From: a virus
Reading direction: 5' to 3' (one strand)
Length of the DNA: 42,169 nucleotides
IMG/VR virus record: IMGVR_UViG_3300048115_000126
Location: 1-42,169 of that record
Both the position numbers and the translations under genes were made by a program. The notes under the pieces were generated by a model. It saw nothing but the letters and a program-made list of their open reading frames with translations. It did not search any database and was not told the origin of the DNA. Below are positions 15,255-24,729 of this stretch, piece after piece; position 1 is the first letter of the stretch; each line of letters begins with the position of its first letter.

Positions 15255-18199
15255 TAATTTAAGTCGGTTTTAGTAGTGATTGATGCAATTGTCAACGGAT
15301 ATGGCTCGGAATGTTTGATTGTTGGTACATTATCTACACCAAACGTAGAACCTGATACTGGGTGTTCTTTATCGAACCCAGTAAATCCTGTTGAACCATA
15401 TGATGTAAATACACGTTTTGTATCGAACGAATCTTTAATACCAAGCTTATAGCTCCATGAGTTAATTAAGAAAGGCTTGAGTGATATGATACGAGCGTTG
15501 TCCGAACCGTAAGCTGGTTTGTTAGAACCATCCCATGTTGGGAACATCATCTTAAGTTCACCCTCGTACTTGTTGCCAACTACTAAGTCTTGAGTAGTTG
15601 AGCGATTTGAAATTGTAATAACACCACCAGCTACAGTTTGTTCACCAATGTATTCACCGTCCTGTATGACTGACACAGATGTGCCATCACTAAACCGTGA
15701 GCTTACTGTCACACTAATATCTGAACCATCTGTTGGTTTAGTCATTGTTAGGTGACTATCAAGGAATGGGTACACAGTCTCTTGGAGTGGATCAGTTTGA
15801 GATAATGCTTCGTTGTAGACTGAAGATCCACGTCGCACGACTACCCAGAGTTGGTCTAGTTCTGACTGTGCACCCCTATGCATTACTGATATGTCATATA
15901 TAGCATCAGCTGATATATCATGTTCAGACCAAGCATAGAATTCTTCCTGTCTGTGATAGGACAAGCAAAAAAGTTTATTTCCTGTAGTACGCACCCACAA
16001 CCTCGGCTGTGGTGTGTGTTGATACGCAAGCTGTTTGATCGGATCCTTCAGGAAGGTGGGGTAGATCAATTTGGATACATCATTAGATGATGCGCTTGTA
16101 ATATTAACGTCGTACTTATATTCCATCAATCGAGTACCCGACTGGTCAGGATAGAATATAGATGAGCCAACAACTTCAGATTGTTGATTACATGGCTCTT
16201 CTTCTGTCAATTCAATACGAATTGTTTTCGGACTAATACCATATTGATATTGATTAGGTACAATGCGGTAGATGCCGCCTGTAGTTCCGATAACTAAATC
16301 ACGAGATGCACTCAGCCAACGGATACCTGCTGTGGAGTTATCTAACTCATATGTAATCGCATCTGTATCTAATACATTTCCGTCATTTTGTACAGTTGCA
16401 AAGTTCTCTTCATCTGCATTACGGCTAAAGAATAAGTTATTAGGATTAGCGTAAGTGCCACCAAATATTCTACGTTGTTCAAACTTAGCTACAGTACGTG
16501 GGTAATTATCTGTATACCAAGCTCCAAAGTTAAACTCTGTAAAGTCACCGTTATTCTCATACCCTAGTGTACGTGTATCTTTCGGTACTGGAGATAACAA
16601 CTCAGCAGTTACTTGCGTGCCTGAGTCCTGTGATAAAATCTTCATGTACACAACTCCAGACGGTAAACGACCACGTACATAACGACCAATGTCGGATGCA
16701 ACAAATGACGCTCCCTTAGCGTTAAGCTTTACATCGTTAGCTACGGCTGTGATTGTTAATGTACCTGTAGGTATAATCAACTTATCGCCACTTTCAATCT
16801 TAGGTGTTGTTTCACACTCAACTACATCAAATTGTTTAGATGTAGTTAGGTTGCCAAATATATCAGTAGTTGCTCCTGAATATACAGGGTTGTTAGCATG
16901 CCCAAACGGGTGGGCTGGGTCAGTTCCTAATCCATTTACAAAGGTATATGCTCGGTTACCCGCAGGTTGTATAATAGCGTTTGTTACACCTAATGCACCG
17001 TGTACATCTGGACCCATCATAAACAGGTCGGCTGCAAGAGGTCCGTAAGCTTTGTATATACTACCTGATACATAATCTCCGTTATCGTAAGTACCTCTGT
17101 AAAATTCAACAGGGTGGTCTTCAGTACCACGATGTTCTTTAATCTTCAACCAGCGAGTTGAAGTCCTAGCTTGACCAACTACCACGTTGTCATTCCTACG
17201 ATCGCTACCAACGCGAATAAAAGAACCTTCGTAACCTTTATTAAATACTGTAGTGTCACAGCGTAAATGTATCTTGTTATCTGGCACACCGTCAAAACCT
17301 AACGCAGCAATGTCAGTTGCATCAGCTGTTTCCTCAGCATCAAGTAAATACAATTGAGCTGCGTTGTCTTGAATATCAACAATAGATTCAACAGGCTCCA
17401 CATATACAACTGTGTTTGTGGGATCTGCAATAGTGTAATCGCCACCAAGTGCGGCATCTAATACCTTGCCCAAGAACTTCTCACCTTCGACTTCATACTC
17501 TACGTAATAAGATTCCCAATTACCATCACCAGCAGTCACAATTGCTGAGAATTGACTTGTGGCACTTTCAATCTTAACAATCCGTTTGTTAGTTGAAATG
17601 TTAAATGATTTAGTCTCAGGCTCGGGAGCTAAGATTGGTTCAATATCAAACGGTAGATCCGATAGAGTCCACGATGTATCACCCTGCACTTCAAGGTTAG
17701 CTGTTAGTGTGAGCCCGTCAGACGATACAAGATTCTTCTGAGAACCCCCATCATCAGCTGTGAGTATTTGACTAACTGTTATTAAGTCAGCAGTTAATTT
17801 AGCTGGTCTATAAAGACCGTGCGCAATGTATAAAGCATCTGTCTCTGAGCTAAACCGAAGATCTGGTATAACTGCTGCTGAATACGGTGATGGTGATATA
17901 GTGTCTTTAAGTGTACCAAGTGCATCATACACCTTTATACTCTCAGGAGTAAATACTACTCGGTAAGGTACGTCAGTAGCTAAAGTTACATCAATACCTC
18001 GTGCTGCCTGAGTAGTTGATGTATGGCTACTAGAATGCTGGAAACCAGATCTAAAGATAGCTGGTCCTTGTAGGCTTGGAAAGAAGTTCTTAAATGTGCG
18101 AGCTGAGTTAGCTACACGTTTAATATCTAAACGCCCTAAGATGTAGTCACTAATTAGACCACCTGAGAAATCTGATTGTACGTTACTATACCTTGCCAT
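15254..18199 (-). CDS. Tail tubular protein B-like (T7 gp12-like nozzle protein)
   Basis: A 981-aa protein beginning MARYSNVQSDFSGGLISDYI, with LGRLDIKRVANSARTFKNFFP following. The motif of a short N-terminal strand, FSGG, then a region describing the number of gaps and the PxxGPAxFRSGF turn is very characteristic of podovirus tail nozzle proteins. The rest alternates beta-rich segments, as expected for the beta-propeller and platform of gp12-type nozzles. It directly follows the gp11-like gatekeeper with a 14-base overlap, reproducing the T7 gp11-gp12 pair. Confidence 0.85.
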   Translation of the reverse strand: MARYSNVQSDFSGGLISDYILGRLDIKRVANSARTFKNFFPSLQGPAIFRSGFQHSSSHTSTTQAARGIDVTLATDVPYRVVFTPESIKVYDALGTLKDTISPSPYSAAVIPDLRFSSETDALYIAHGLYRPAKLTADLITVSQILTADDGGSQKNLVSSDGLTLTANLEVQGDTSWTLSDLPFDIEPILAPEPETKSFNISTNKRIVKIESATSQFSAIVTAGDGNWESYYVEYEVEGEKFLGKVLDAALGGDYTIADPTNTVVYVEPVESIVDIQDNAAQLYLLDAEETADATDIAALGFDGVPDNKIHLRCDTTVFNKGYEGSFIRVGSDRRNDNVVVGQARTSTRWLKIKEHRGTEDHPVEFYRGTYDNGDYVSGSIYKAYGPLAADLFMMGPDVHGALGVTNAIIQPAGNRAYTFVNGLGTDPAHPFGHANNPVYSGATTDIFGNLTTSKQFDVVECETTPKIESGDKLIIPTGTLTITAVANDVKLNAKGASFVASDIGRYVRGRLPSGVVYMKILSQDSGTQVTAELLSPVPKDTRTLGYENNGDFTEFNFGAWYTDNYPRTVAKFEQRRIFGGTYANPNNLFFSRNADEENFATVQNDGNVLDTDAITYELDNSTAGIRWLSASRDLVIGTTGGIYRIVPNQYQYGISPKTIRIELTEEEPCNQQSEVVGSSIFYPDQSGTRLMEYKYDVNITSASSNDVSKLIYPTFLKDPIKQLAYQHTPQPRLWVRTTGNKLFCLSYHRQEEFYAWSEHDISADAIYDISVMHRGAQSELDQLWVVVRRGSSVYNEALSQTDPLQETVYPFLDSHLTMTKPTDGSDISVTVSSRFSDGTSVSVIQDGEYIGEQTVAGGVITISNRSTTQDLVVGNKYEGELKMMFPTWDGSNKPAYGSDNARIISLKPFLINSWSYKLGIKDSFDTKRVFTSYGSTGFTGFDKEHPVSGSTFGVDNVPTIKHSEPYPLTIASITTKTDLN

Positions 18200-18797
18200 A
18201 GTTCTGATGTCCGCCTAAGAACTGAGAGTTCTCTTCGTTAATATATGTTTGAGCTGGTCCTTGACGACCTTCCAATACTCGTGCTCGCTTAAGAGCTTTC
18301 TGATATTGTACATATAGTATCTCGTGGCGATTCTCAGAACCTGACAACTCAATAGCCATGTTCTGTGCCATATGTAGTGTGAGAACACGAGTCAGAAACT
18401 CTGGCAACGCAGATGCCGAGGCGAGGTCAGGAACAAAGGTGTAAGTTATCTTTAACGATGTCTTATCTGCGTACAGCAAACCATTTACAATCCTGTATTC
18501 TCCGCAAAGATAATCATCTTCATCCTCAATAATAAGGATAATGTTTAAATCTGATGGCAGTGTGTATGAGTGACTAAACTTTTTGAACTCAGTACTGCCC
18601 GATACACCTGTAAGCGTAGAACGCTTGGTGTTGTAGTTAAATATATTGTCGCCAAACAATTCCGTAACAGCTTGTTCGTAAGCTCTGTTGGCGATCTCGT
18701 AGGTTGTACTAGTCTCATCACTAGCTTCAATGTGGTAACTGCCCACCATACGAAGGGCAGAATTGAGTATCTTTAGCTTGGTTGCTTCTGTAGACAT
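18186..18797 (-). CDS. Tail tubular protein A-like (T7 gp11-like gatekeeper)
   Basis: A 203-aa protein with N-terminus MSTEATKLKILNSALRMVGS, followed by a Tyr/Glu-rich region and the motif ITYTFVPDLASASALPEFLTRVLTLHMAQNMA around residues 117-150. Small-residue/hydrophobic N-terminal helix (ILNSALRMVG) and LPEFxxRVLTLHMA are the hallmarks of the podovirus gp11/adaptor family that binds below the portal. It lies right after the capsid gene and its terminator and overlaps the gp12-like gene, which fits the family's conserved order. Confidence 0.8.
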   Translation of the reverse strand: MSTEATKLKILNSALRMVGSYHIEASDETSTTYEIANRAYEQAVTELFGDNIFNYNTKRSTLTGVSGSTEFKKFSHSYTLPSDLNIILIIEDEDDYLCGEYRIVNGLLYADKTSLKITYTFVPDLASASALPEFLTRVLTLHMAQNMAIELSGSENRHEILYVQYQKALKRARVLEGRQGPAQTYINEENSQFLGGHQNYGKV

Positions 18798-18800
18798 ATA

Positions 18801-18840
18801 AAAAAAGAGTAGTCTCCCCCGAATACACAGGGGAGACTAC
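18801..18840 (-). terminator. Rho-independent terminator after the capsid gene
   Basis: Read on the minus strand, an 11-bp stem (GTAGTCTCCCC pairing with GGGGAGACTAC) closes a short loop and is followed by a run of T residues (18801-18806 as A on plus). It lies in the 51-bp gap between the capsid and gp11-like genes, so it can lower tail transcription relative to capsid. Confidence 0.85.
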
Positions 18841-18848
18841 GAATAGAA

Positions 18849-19889
18849 TTAGCTTTCGTTACAGCGGATCTCGCCAGAAACCTCACCCCACATACGAGAT
18901 GCTTCAGCGCAAAGCTTGAAGTATACGTAAGGAATGTTTTTCTTAGCAGGAACGCGCCACACGTCACCCTTAAGGGCTGTACCTGTAGAGAGCTTAAGTG
19001 CTTTCGATGTAGAGATGATGCAACGACGCTCATCTCCGTCACCACCAGTAGATAGTGGAAGACGCTCGGTGTGGATGAAGCGGAAGCCCATGAATGTAGT
19101 TACGCTACCTTCTGCGAGGGATTTGCGAACTGCGAAGTCAGAGCTAACAACTTCAGTAATGCCGAGTAGATCATCAAGCTGTTTTGCGGAAACAAAGCAG
19201 TTAACGATTTCGTCTTGGTCGATAGCGTGGAGACGAAGCATTGTGCGACGTGCTGCACGAAGTTTAGCAAGAGTAAGACCAGAACTAGCAGCACCGAAGT
19301 CACCACCAACAGAGAAACCTTCAGTTTCTCCACCAGCAACAACATAGTCACCAGCAGCTGTGATATCTCCAGCAGACTTAGTACCAACAACGATGTTAGA
19401 GCGATTTTCATCGCCAACACCTTCTGCGAAGGTACGAGTAGTTCCACCAGACTTACCAACGTAAGCTTCACCGAAGAACTTGTCGATGATGATGTCGTCA
19501 ATCTTACGGCGACCAGAAGCAAGAAGTGCTTGTGTGTAAGCATTCATTGGATCTGTAAGTACGCGTTTTAGATCTTTCTCATCAACATACTTGCCAAGCT
19601 CATAGTCTTTAAGACCAATACGACGGCGATCGTGTGTGATTTCACTGTTAGGGTTGTCCGCATAACGACTTACGTCCTCAGACATCGCTTCAGCTACGCC
19701 GACGCGATCGAAATATTGGAACTCTTCGTTTTGTGATTCTTGTTCAAAATAAGGCTGAAGTTTAGATTCAGATTGTTGAAAAGCTTGCTCGAAGCCAGCT
19801 TTGTACGCTTGTACATAAGCGTCATTGATAGTGATACCACCAGCAGGTGTACCAGTTTGTGCCATATAGGCAGGATCAGAATATGCCAT
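18849..19889 (-). CDS. Major capsid protein (T7-like/HK97 fold)
   Basis: A 346-aa protein positioned between scaffold and gp11-like tail adaptor, with N-terminus MAYSDPAYMAQTGTPAGGIT and the pattern QAYKAGFEQAFQQSESKLQPYF, then DRVGVAEAMSEDV, then DRRRIGLKDYELGKYVDEKDL. I know this arrangement from podovirus capsid proteins. Internal Gly-rich loops and FRFIHTERLPLSTGG near the C-terminal half agree with the HK97 fold. It has its own control: terminators on both sides and a roughly 110-base leader after the upstream terminator. Codons look more optimised (GCT, CGA and GAG mix) than in neighbours, as expected for the most abundant virion protein. Confidence 0.85.
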   Translation of the reverse strand: MAYSDPAYMAQTGTPAGGITINDAYVQAYKAGFEQAFQQSESKLQPYFEQESQNEEFQYFDRVGVAEAMSEDVSRYADNPNSEITHDRRRIGLKDYELGKYVDEKDLKRVLTDPMNAYTQALLASGRRKIDDIIIDKFFGEAYVGKSGGTTRTFAEGVGDENRSNIVVGTKSAGDITAAGDYVVAGGETEGFSVGGDFGAASSGLTLAKLRAARRTMLRLHAIDQDEIVNCFVSAKQLDDLLGITEVVSSDFAVRKSLAEGSVTTFMGFRFIHTERLPLSTGGDGDERRCIISTSKALKLSTGTALKGDVWRVPAKKNIPYVYFKLCAEASRMWGEVSGEIRCNES

Positions 19890-20001
19890 AATAAAAAATA
19901 ATTTAAGTTTTAAGTGAGGTTTGGTTGTCGATGAGCTACCCTTTCGGACTCTTCTAGTTGTACGAAACCAACGGCTTTCCTAAAAAGCTTGTATTCGGAC
20001 C

Positions 20002-20038
20002 TAAAAAAAGGCTACCCCAATATCACTGGAATAGCCTT
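20002..20038 (-). terminator. Rho-independent terminator between scaffold and capsid genes
   Basis: On the minus strand GGCTATTCC pairs with GGGGTAGCC (one mismatch/wobble) around a short loop, followed by seven T residues (20003-20009). It separates the packaging/portal transcript from the capsid gene. The remaining bases 19890-20001 form the capsid leader, which includes complementary TTGGTT/AACCAA segments about 50 bases apart and an AT-rich stretch before the ATG with no evident Shine-Dalgarno. Confidence 0.8.
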
Positions 20039-20062
20039 GTTAAAGGTAATTGTCAAGTAAAA

Positions 20063-20959
20063 TTACACAGTTGGGTATAACTTGTTGTATAAGTTAGCCC
20101 GTTTCTCTAATAATTCCTGACGTTTGCTACGATCTCGCATACTTAGACCCGATGGATCCGACATAATAAGTTGAGCATTGCCCTCGTCAATCTCAGCAAT
20201 CTGCGCTTTAATGCCGTGAGTATTCTCGTTAGCAAAACCACTAGCTGGGTTGTTCTGCGCCATAGGTAGTGTATCGCCTGATACTTCAGCTAGACGATGA
20301 AATAACTTCAACACTGCTGGATGATTAGCTACCATCGGATCGGACTCAACTAACTCTTTGATCTCAGGGATTTCAGATGACATAGCCTCATACGCTTGAT
20401 TGGCTAAGGCTAAGTTAGTGTTATACTGATCGCCCCAATCTAATTGGACTGCTTGACGTAATTCACTAATTGAACTCTTATACTCTTGAAGGCTTTGGTC
20501 TTCACCATCAGCGGATAAGTTTACATAGCGATCGTACAAAATATCAAACTGTTTCTGGGATAGTCCCATCTCAGCTGCAAAATCAACAAGCTCTTGTGCT
20601 TGCTCATCAGGCATATCATATTCTTCACCATCTTCTGTTGCTAGTTCTGGAATTGAATACTCGTCATCTTCTGGACGAAGCTGATCAAATAAACCATTCC
20701 ATTCTTCATCACCCCAGTCTTCTTGTGGTGCTTGAAGTCGTTTAGTACCTAATGCGCTTTGAGCATTTACTAATTGACCCGCCAACGATTCTAAGTCCTT
20801 GGTATTTCTAATTGTCTCATTGCTCTGCAATTCTTCAGGCAGTGAGTCATAAAACGACTGGTATGCGTCGTTGCTCTCAGGTTGTTCTGCTACTGGTTGT
20901 TCTGCTAAACCGCCACCCAGACCACCTGTCGATTCTTCTACTTCAGTTTCTTCAGACAT
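20063..20959 (-). CDS. Scaffolding protein
   Basis: A 298-aa, acidic, helical protein with a Gly/Glu/Pro-rich disordered N-terminus and the segment SFYDSLPEELQSNETIRNTKD followed by a Leu-rich helix; the phrase SLPEELQSNxTIRxxKDLESLAGQLVNAQ is a familiar scaffold signature of podoviruses. The C-terminal 60 residues are helical and charged (EIDEGNAQLIMSD, then RDRSKRQELLEKR), as expected for the coat-binding end. Its position immediately upstream of the capsid gene supports the assignment. It overlaps the Bbp19-like gene by eight bases. Confidence 0.8.
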   Translation of the reverse strand: MSEETEVEESTGGLGGGLAEQPVAEQPESNDAYQSFYDSLPEELQSNETIRNTKDLESLAGQLVNAQSALGTKRLQAPQEDWGDEEWNGLFDQLRPEDDEYSIPELATEDGEEYDMPDEQAQELVDFAAEMGLSQKQFDILYDRYVNLSADGEDQSLQEYKSSISELRQAVQLDWGDQYNTNLALANQAYEAMSSEIPEIKELVESDPMVANHPAVLKLFHRLAEVSGDTLPMAQNNPASGFANENTHGIKAQIAEIDEGNAQLIMSDPSGLSMRDRSKRQELLEKRANLYNKLYPTV

Positions 20960-21227
20960 TTTTCTTATTCTCTAATTCTAGTTTGTTGATTAATTGCTGA
21001 GGGTCGTCTTGACCAATCAGCGTTAGGAAACTCATAGCTAAACGTCTGCGTCCTTCACACTCACGAAGCTTAGCCTCGTCTGTGTGGAATACAGGTTTAG
21101 TTACGTGACATTCACGAAGTAGTATACTAAAGAACCTCTGCCCAGCAGGAGTCTCTAGTATGTTAATAAGATCATTACGAAGTTGCGATTTCTCACGCAA
21201 CCTCCCAAGGGAGTCCATTACTTTCAT
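20952..21227 (-). CDS. Bbp19-like small structural protein (91 aa)
   Basis: The segment TPAGQRFFSILLRECHVTKP and the following EAKLRECEGRRRLAMSFL match the conserved pattern of the Bbp19-like phage protein domain (T-x-A-G-x-R-x-x-x-x-LLEx-C-G-V then EGRRx-x-x). The domain occupies residues about 27-75. It is usually found between portal and scaffold in podoviruses, as here. The exact role is not known; a minor virion or head-assembly protein is likely. The ATG is close to the portal stop, and its 3' end overlaps the scaffold gene. Confidence 0.75.
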   Translation of the reverse strand: MKVMDSLGRLREKSQLRNDLINILETPAGQRFFSILLRECHVTKPVFHTDEAKLRECEGRRRLAMSFLTLIGQDDPQQLINKLELENKKNV

Positions 21228-21228
21228 A

Positions 21229-22863
21229 TTAAATATTTAGCAGCTGACCAACACCTTCAGGGTCGATCTGCTTAGCCTGTGCAATATCTTTCATTGCACC
21301 TCCGAGTTGCGGAGCGGCTTGCACTTGCATCATTTGTTCTTTTTGTTGATTTGCTTGATCCATCTGAGCCTTCACTTCTTCAGCAGTCTTAACAACCGCT
21401 GGATCAATATTACGATACTTAGCATAGCTCGCCAGTAAAGTCTGCTCATTGATCGCCCCCATAACTTCAGGTTTAACTTGAGCAAGAGGAGCAATGTCTC
21501 GCATGAAAGAACTAATATCTGATAGACGTGTCGCATATTGTGATTGGGAAGCTGGGCTAGAGAATGAAATTTCTAGCGAACCACCATTCAACGACTCAGG
21601 TCTTTCAGGTAACTGACCTTGACGCTCAAGTAACTCAAAGGTTGCTTCAATCGCAGGGCATAGATATTCAGTCTCCATACGATTAAGTAGCGGTGCAAGT
21701 TGGTTCAACATCTGTCCACGCACGTCTTGGATCTCGGTAACACTCTGACGTTCCTTCTTCTCTTGTCGAATAATCTGATCGACAAAGAATGAACGGTTGA
21801 TGCTATCACGATACATACGAATCATTTCCATTACATACTGTGGCTGATTGCCTGCCAAGATTGGCGACGGCTTCTCAGACCCAGCTTCGTGGAACATAAT
21901 CTGACGTGACCCGTACTTCATCGGAAGCATGATGCTGTCTTCCTCTGCAGTAAGGGTTGGGAAATTTAAATACTCAGCAGAGATCAAGGCTTCCTTGACC
22001 ATCTTGTTGAGTGCACGGATTTGAGACAAGCATGAGAATGCTGGTCCACGTCCGTGTACCTCGTCAGCCAACTTAGACCAACGCGGTACTAGGAAAGTAA
22101 AGTAACTAGATCCGCTTTCTTGGATTACATCCTTAAGTTGCGGACTCCAGTAAGTAACCTTATAAGGGCGACCCTTACCTACACGTCCACCTTTCTTAGC
22201 AGCTGGATCGTTATTAGGTTCGATTGCATATACAAGTTCAAATTTATTGTGAACTGACATGTTCTTGTCGAAACCATCCATGTCAGCTACTTGTGGGAAC
22301 GCCTGCATCATCTGACGTGCTGTCTTATAGCAACGATAGAATACAGTGTCTACAGTACCATGCTGATCTGTATCGAAAAATACATCAGCAAGAGGGCGAG
22401 ACCTAAAGTTAATAACCCCATCGACATCAGTGATCTGTACAGGAGAAGTACCGTAAGCCCCAATATCAAGGAAACACTCGTGACTTGAGCTATAAAACTG
22501 TGATTTAGGAAGACTAAATTCGTGAAGAATTCTGTCTGCGACTTGCTGAAGATATGCAAGTTCATCTGATGATAACTCTCCTGTTGGTTTGTCGGTTACT
22601 TTTAAATAAAACCAGCGATCTGCTTTTGGTATTAAGTTAGAACTTAAACCATTCGCGAACATCTGATTACACCACACTGCGGTGTCATCAAAGATCTCAC
22701 GTGAGCCATCGTCTTGAAAGGGTGTATGTCCGTGATCAAACTTGTTAGAGTTTGGTCGGACATACTTTTGGGCATCAAGAAACATTCCATCAAGGTGAGA
22801 CCTTAACAGTTTGAGTTCTTCATACCGCTGACGTAATGCGTTAACCATATAAGTTTCCGCCAC
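21229..22863 (-). CDS. Portal / head-tail connector protein
   Basis: A 544-aa protein with the podovirus portal opening: a helix LRQRYEELKLLRSHLDGMFL, then the DAQKYVRPNSNKFDHG region and the W-x-N-Q-M-F-A-N-G-L-S-S-N-L segment (residues about 66-80). The C-terminal third contains the family's Q-x-x-Y-A-x-R-L helix (SQSQYATRLSDISSFMRDI) and a Met/Gln-rich tail. The length agrees with T7 gp8-like connectors. It sits between terminase and scaffold genes. It forms the dodecameric ring at the packaging vertex, by family knowledge. Confidence 0.9.
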   Translation of the reverse strand: MAETYMVNALRQRYEELKLLRSHLDGMFLDAQKYVRPNSNKFDHGHTPFQDDGSREIFDDTAVWCNQMFANGLSSNLIPKADRWFYLKVTDKPTGELSSDELAYLQQVADRILHEFSLPKSQFYSSSHECFLDIGAYGTSPVQITDVDGVINFRSRPLADVFFDTDQHGTVDTVFYRCYKTARQMMQAFPQVADMDGFDKNMSVHNKFELVYAIEPNNDPAAKKGGRVGKGRPYKVTYWSPQLKDVIQESGSSYFTFLVPRWSKLADEVHGRGPAFSCLSQIRALNKMVKEALISAEYLNFPTLTAEEDSIMLPMKYGSRQIMFHEAGSEKPSPILAGNQPQYVMEMIRMYRDSINRSFFVDQIIRQEKKERQSVTEIQDVRGQMLNQLAPLLNRMETEYLCPAIEATFELLERQGQLPERPESLNGGSLEISFSSPASQSQYATRLSDISSFMRDIAPLAQVKPEVMGAINEQTLLASYAKYRNIDPAVVKTAEEVKAQMDQANQQKEQMMQVQAAPQLGGAMKDIAQAKQIDPEGVGQLLNI

Positions 22864-23068
22864 CGCCTAATGGCGAGCGACCTTGAGTCTTCTTAGTTTG
22901 GTTTCTATTTCTTCGCGGTAAGACACTGCCCATTCCAAACAACGTACCAGTAGTCAACTTCCGAGTCGGACGAGCTGCTTTCGCAATCGGCTGACGTGCC
23001 ACAGGTGTGGGTGGAGGAGGTGGTGCTGGTGGAGCTGGAGGAGGCGGTGGCTTAGGTGAAGAGCCCAT
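22841..23068 (-). CDS. Pro-rich small protein between terminase and portal (75 aa)
   Basis: The N-terminal 30 residues are nearly all Pro/Ala (MGSSPKPPPPPAPPAPPPPP); the rest is Arg/Lys/Gly-rich, ending PLGGGGNLYG. A Pro-rich small protein at this place occurs in other podoviruses, and this overlaps portal (23 bases) and the upstream gene (17 bases). No fold is predicted. It is probably a flexible adaptor or minor virion component. The overlaps and composition make it likely real rather than a frame shadow. Confidence 0.6.
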   Translation of the reverse strand: MGSSPKPPPPPAPPAPPPPPTPVARQPIAKAARPTRKLTTGTLFGMGSVLPRRNRNQTKKTQGRSPLGGGGNLYG

Positions 23069-23447
23069 ATTTAGATATACGTTTGAAAGTTTCCCACTTA
23101 TATTGCTTAAATGGATTAGTACTGTTCATCTTGTGATAGCGACAAAACTCTATCCTGTCAAGCGGAAATGGCGCAAGTTCCATAAACTTACTAGATAAAT
23201 ACTCAGGATTCCTGTGAGCTGCGTAGCATATGTGCCAGAACATGCCATCCTCATCTTCCTTGACCAAAGCTAGCAGTAAGTAATCGGGACCTCCGAAAAA
23301 ATATTTCTGTTCGTCATTAGGGGAATTCACTATGTTGTTAAACAATGCAGCAAAGTCCTGACCCTGCGTATTATACAGGACACATGCTTCATCGTACATC
23401 GACAACCTGTGGTCGTCACCAATTAAGACTTTTGACTTGGTACTCAT
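23052..23447 (-). CDS. Unknown protein between terminase and portal, possibly GNAT-like (131 aa)
   Basis: A globular protein with several aromatic residues and the segment LALVKEDEDGMFWHICYAAH, then SKFMELAPFPLDRIEFCRYH and PFKQYKWETFKRISKYG. The layout beta-strand, turn, then a 'DRIEFCRYHK...NPFKQYKW' tail recalls phage acetyltransferase-fold (GNAT/DUF2833-like) proteins that sit near the gp13 position of T7-like genomes, but the acetyl-CoA motif is not convincing. It overlaps the terminase large subunit gene by 32 bases. Function unknown. Confidence 0.6.
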   Translation of the reverse strand: MSTKSKVLIGDDHRLSMYDEACVLYNTQGQDFAALFNNIVNSPNDEQKYFFGGPDYLLLALVKEDEDGMFWHICYAAHRNPEYLSSKFMELAPFPLDRIEFCRYHKMNSTNPFKQYKWETFKRISKYGLFT

Positions 23448-24729
23448 TCGTTTGTTTGTGTTTGCTAAAGCTTGGTTGTTTTAATCCTACAGCCAGTGTA
23501 CGGAATGCGTCAGCTCCGTGAGAGTTCTTATCGTGGACAGGTGTCTTACGAAAAACTCCTCGGCTAGAATCAAACTCTTTGTGGTAACCCTTGAGTGCTT
23601 CAAGTCCTGCGTAGCATCCATCCTTTGCAAACCAGCAACGGTTTAAGATATTACGCACGGCTTCAATGCCATCAATGATCGCCAGCTTCTTTACTGTTAC
23701 AAATTTTAAACCTAGACCTCTGGCGGTCTCAAGCCGTGACTTACCAGTTCCTAACTCACGTACCTTAATATCGTGCGGTGCGTAATGTTTGCCGTAGGTC
23801 ACGTCTTTCTGATTAGACCACACATGTAAGTATCTTGCATAGTGGGGTAATCCTTCTCCACTGTTCTCGTAGTAGTGCACTACACGGATCTCATTCTTGA
23901 ACAGCTGGACAAACCAAATGGTAGTAGCGTCATCCATTCCCAAGTCCCACGCCGTGTGGACTGGTAACATCGGATCTACTGCAATCGTATCCATCACACG
24001 TTTCTCCTTGTAAGCCTTGTTGATCTGCGCTCCGTAGTACGCTCCCTCAACTGGAGTCTTGAACGAACACATGTACTCCGATTGGAATCGAGCTTCGTTG
24101 TTCAGCTCGTTGCGAGCTTTACGAAGTTCATCGGCAGGTATCACCTTCGTGTCTTTGACCGACAGGTGACTACTATACCAGTCACCCTCCGACTGAGCTC
24201 GCAGTAGTACTTTGTAGAAATGGTTCTCGCCACGTGGCGTTCCATTAAACAATGCCCAACCTCCGTTCTCCGCAAGAATCGGATTGATCAACTGCCACGC
24301 AGACGGATCTGAAATACTATACTCAGAGAATACTACGCCGATTGGATTCGCTCCCACCATTTTATCTGGGTCGTCAGATCCCATTAGTTGAATGACTGAG
24401 CCATTCTTCAGGTGGATACGCATCTCCTGCTCGCTCTTCTTCTCAACTACCTCCTTGGGGAAGTAGTCAATAAACTTCTTGCCCTCCCCTGTCATACCAT
24501 TCCAGACAATACGTCGGGCTTGGTTGGCATACGGTAAAACATACCAATACGTGCCCACACGTTGGAATGCTTTGATCGCCATGATATTGACGCACGTCAA
24601 ATCTTTCCCAGCACGTCGATGCCATGCGACTACCGCACGTAACGACCGTTTCTTCTGAGACATATATTTCAGTAGCGGAAGCTGATACGGTCTCGGCTCC
24701 CAACCCTGTGCAGGTATTCTAACACTCAT
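23416..24729 (-). CDS. terL: Terminase large subunit (packaging ATPase/nuclease)
   Basis: A 437-aa protein with the terminase Walker A variant HRRAGKD (residues 37-43), a Walker B-type VVFSE (132-136) and the coupling motif FNGTPRG (161-167), forming the ATPase half. The C-terminal RNase H-like nuclease carries acidic residues at D262 (TAWDLGMDD), D320 (APHD) and D407 (SHGADAFR). All key residues are present, so it should drive DNA packaging and cutting. It is shorter than T7 gp19 (586 aa), as in several marine podoviruses. It overlaps neighbours on both sides. Confidence 0.92.
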   Translation of the reverse strand: MSVRIPAQGWEPRPYQLPLLKYMSQKKRSLRAVVAWHRRAGKDLTCVNIMAIKAFQRVGTYWYVLPYANQARRIVWNGMTGEGKKFIDYFPKEVVEKKSEQEMRIHLKNGSVIQLMGSDDPDKMVGANPIGVVFSEYSISDPSAWQLINPILAENGGWALFNGTPRGENHFYKVLLRAQSEGDWYSSHLSVKDTKVIPADELRKARNELNNEARFQSEYMCSFKTPVEGAYYGAQINKAYKEKRVMDTIAVDPMLPVHTAWDLGMDDATTIWFVQLFKNEIRVVHYYENSGEGLPHYARYLHVWSNQKDVTYGKHYAPHDIKVRELGTGKSRLETARGLGLKFVTVKKLAIIDGIEAVRNILNRCWFAKDGCYAGLEALKGYHKEFDSSRGVFRKTPVHDKNSHGADAFRTLAVGLKQPSFSKHKQTNEYQVKSLNW

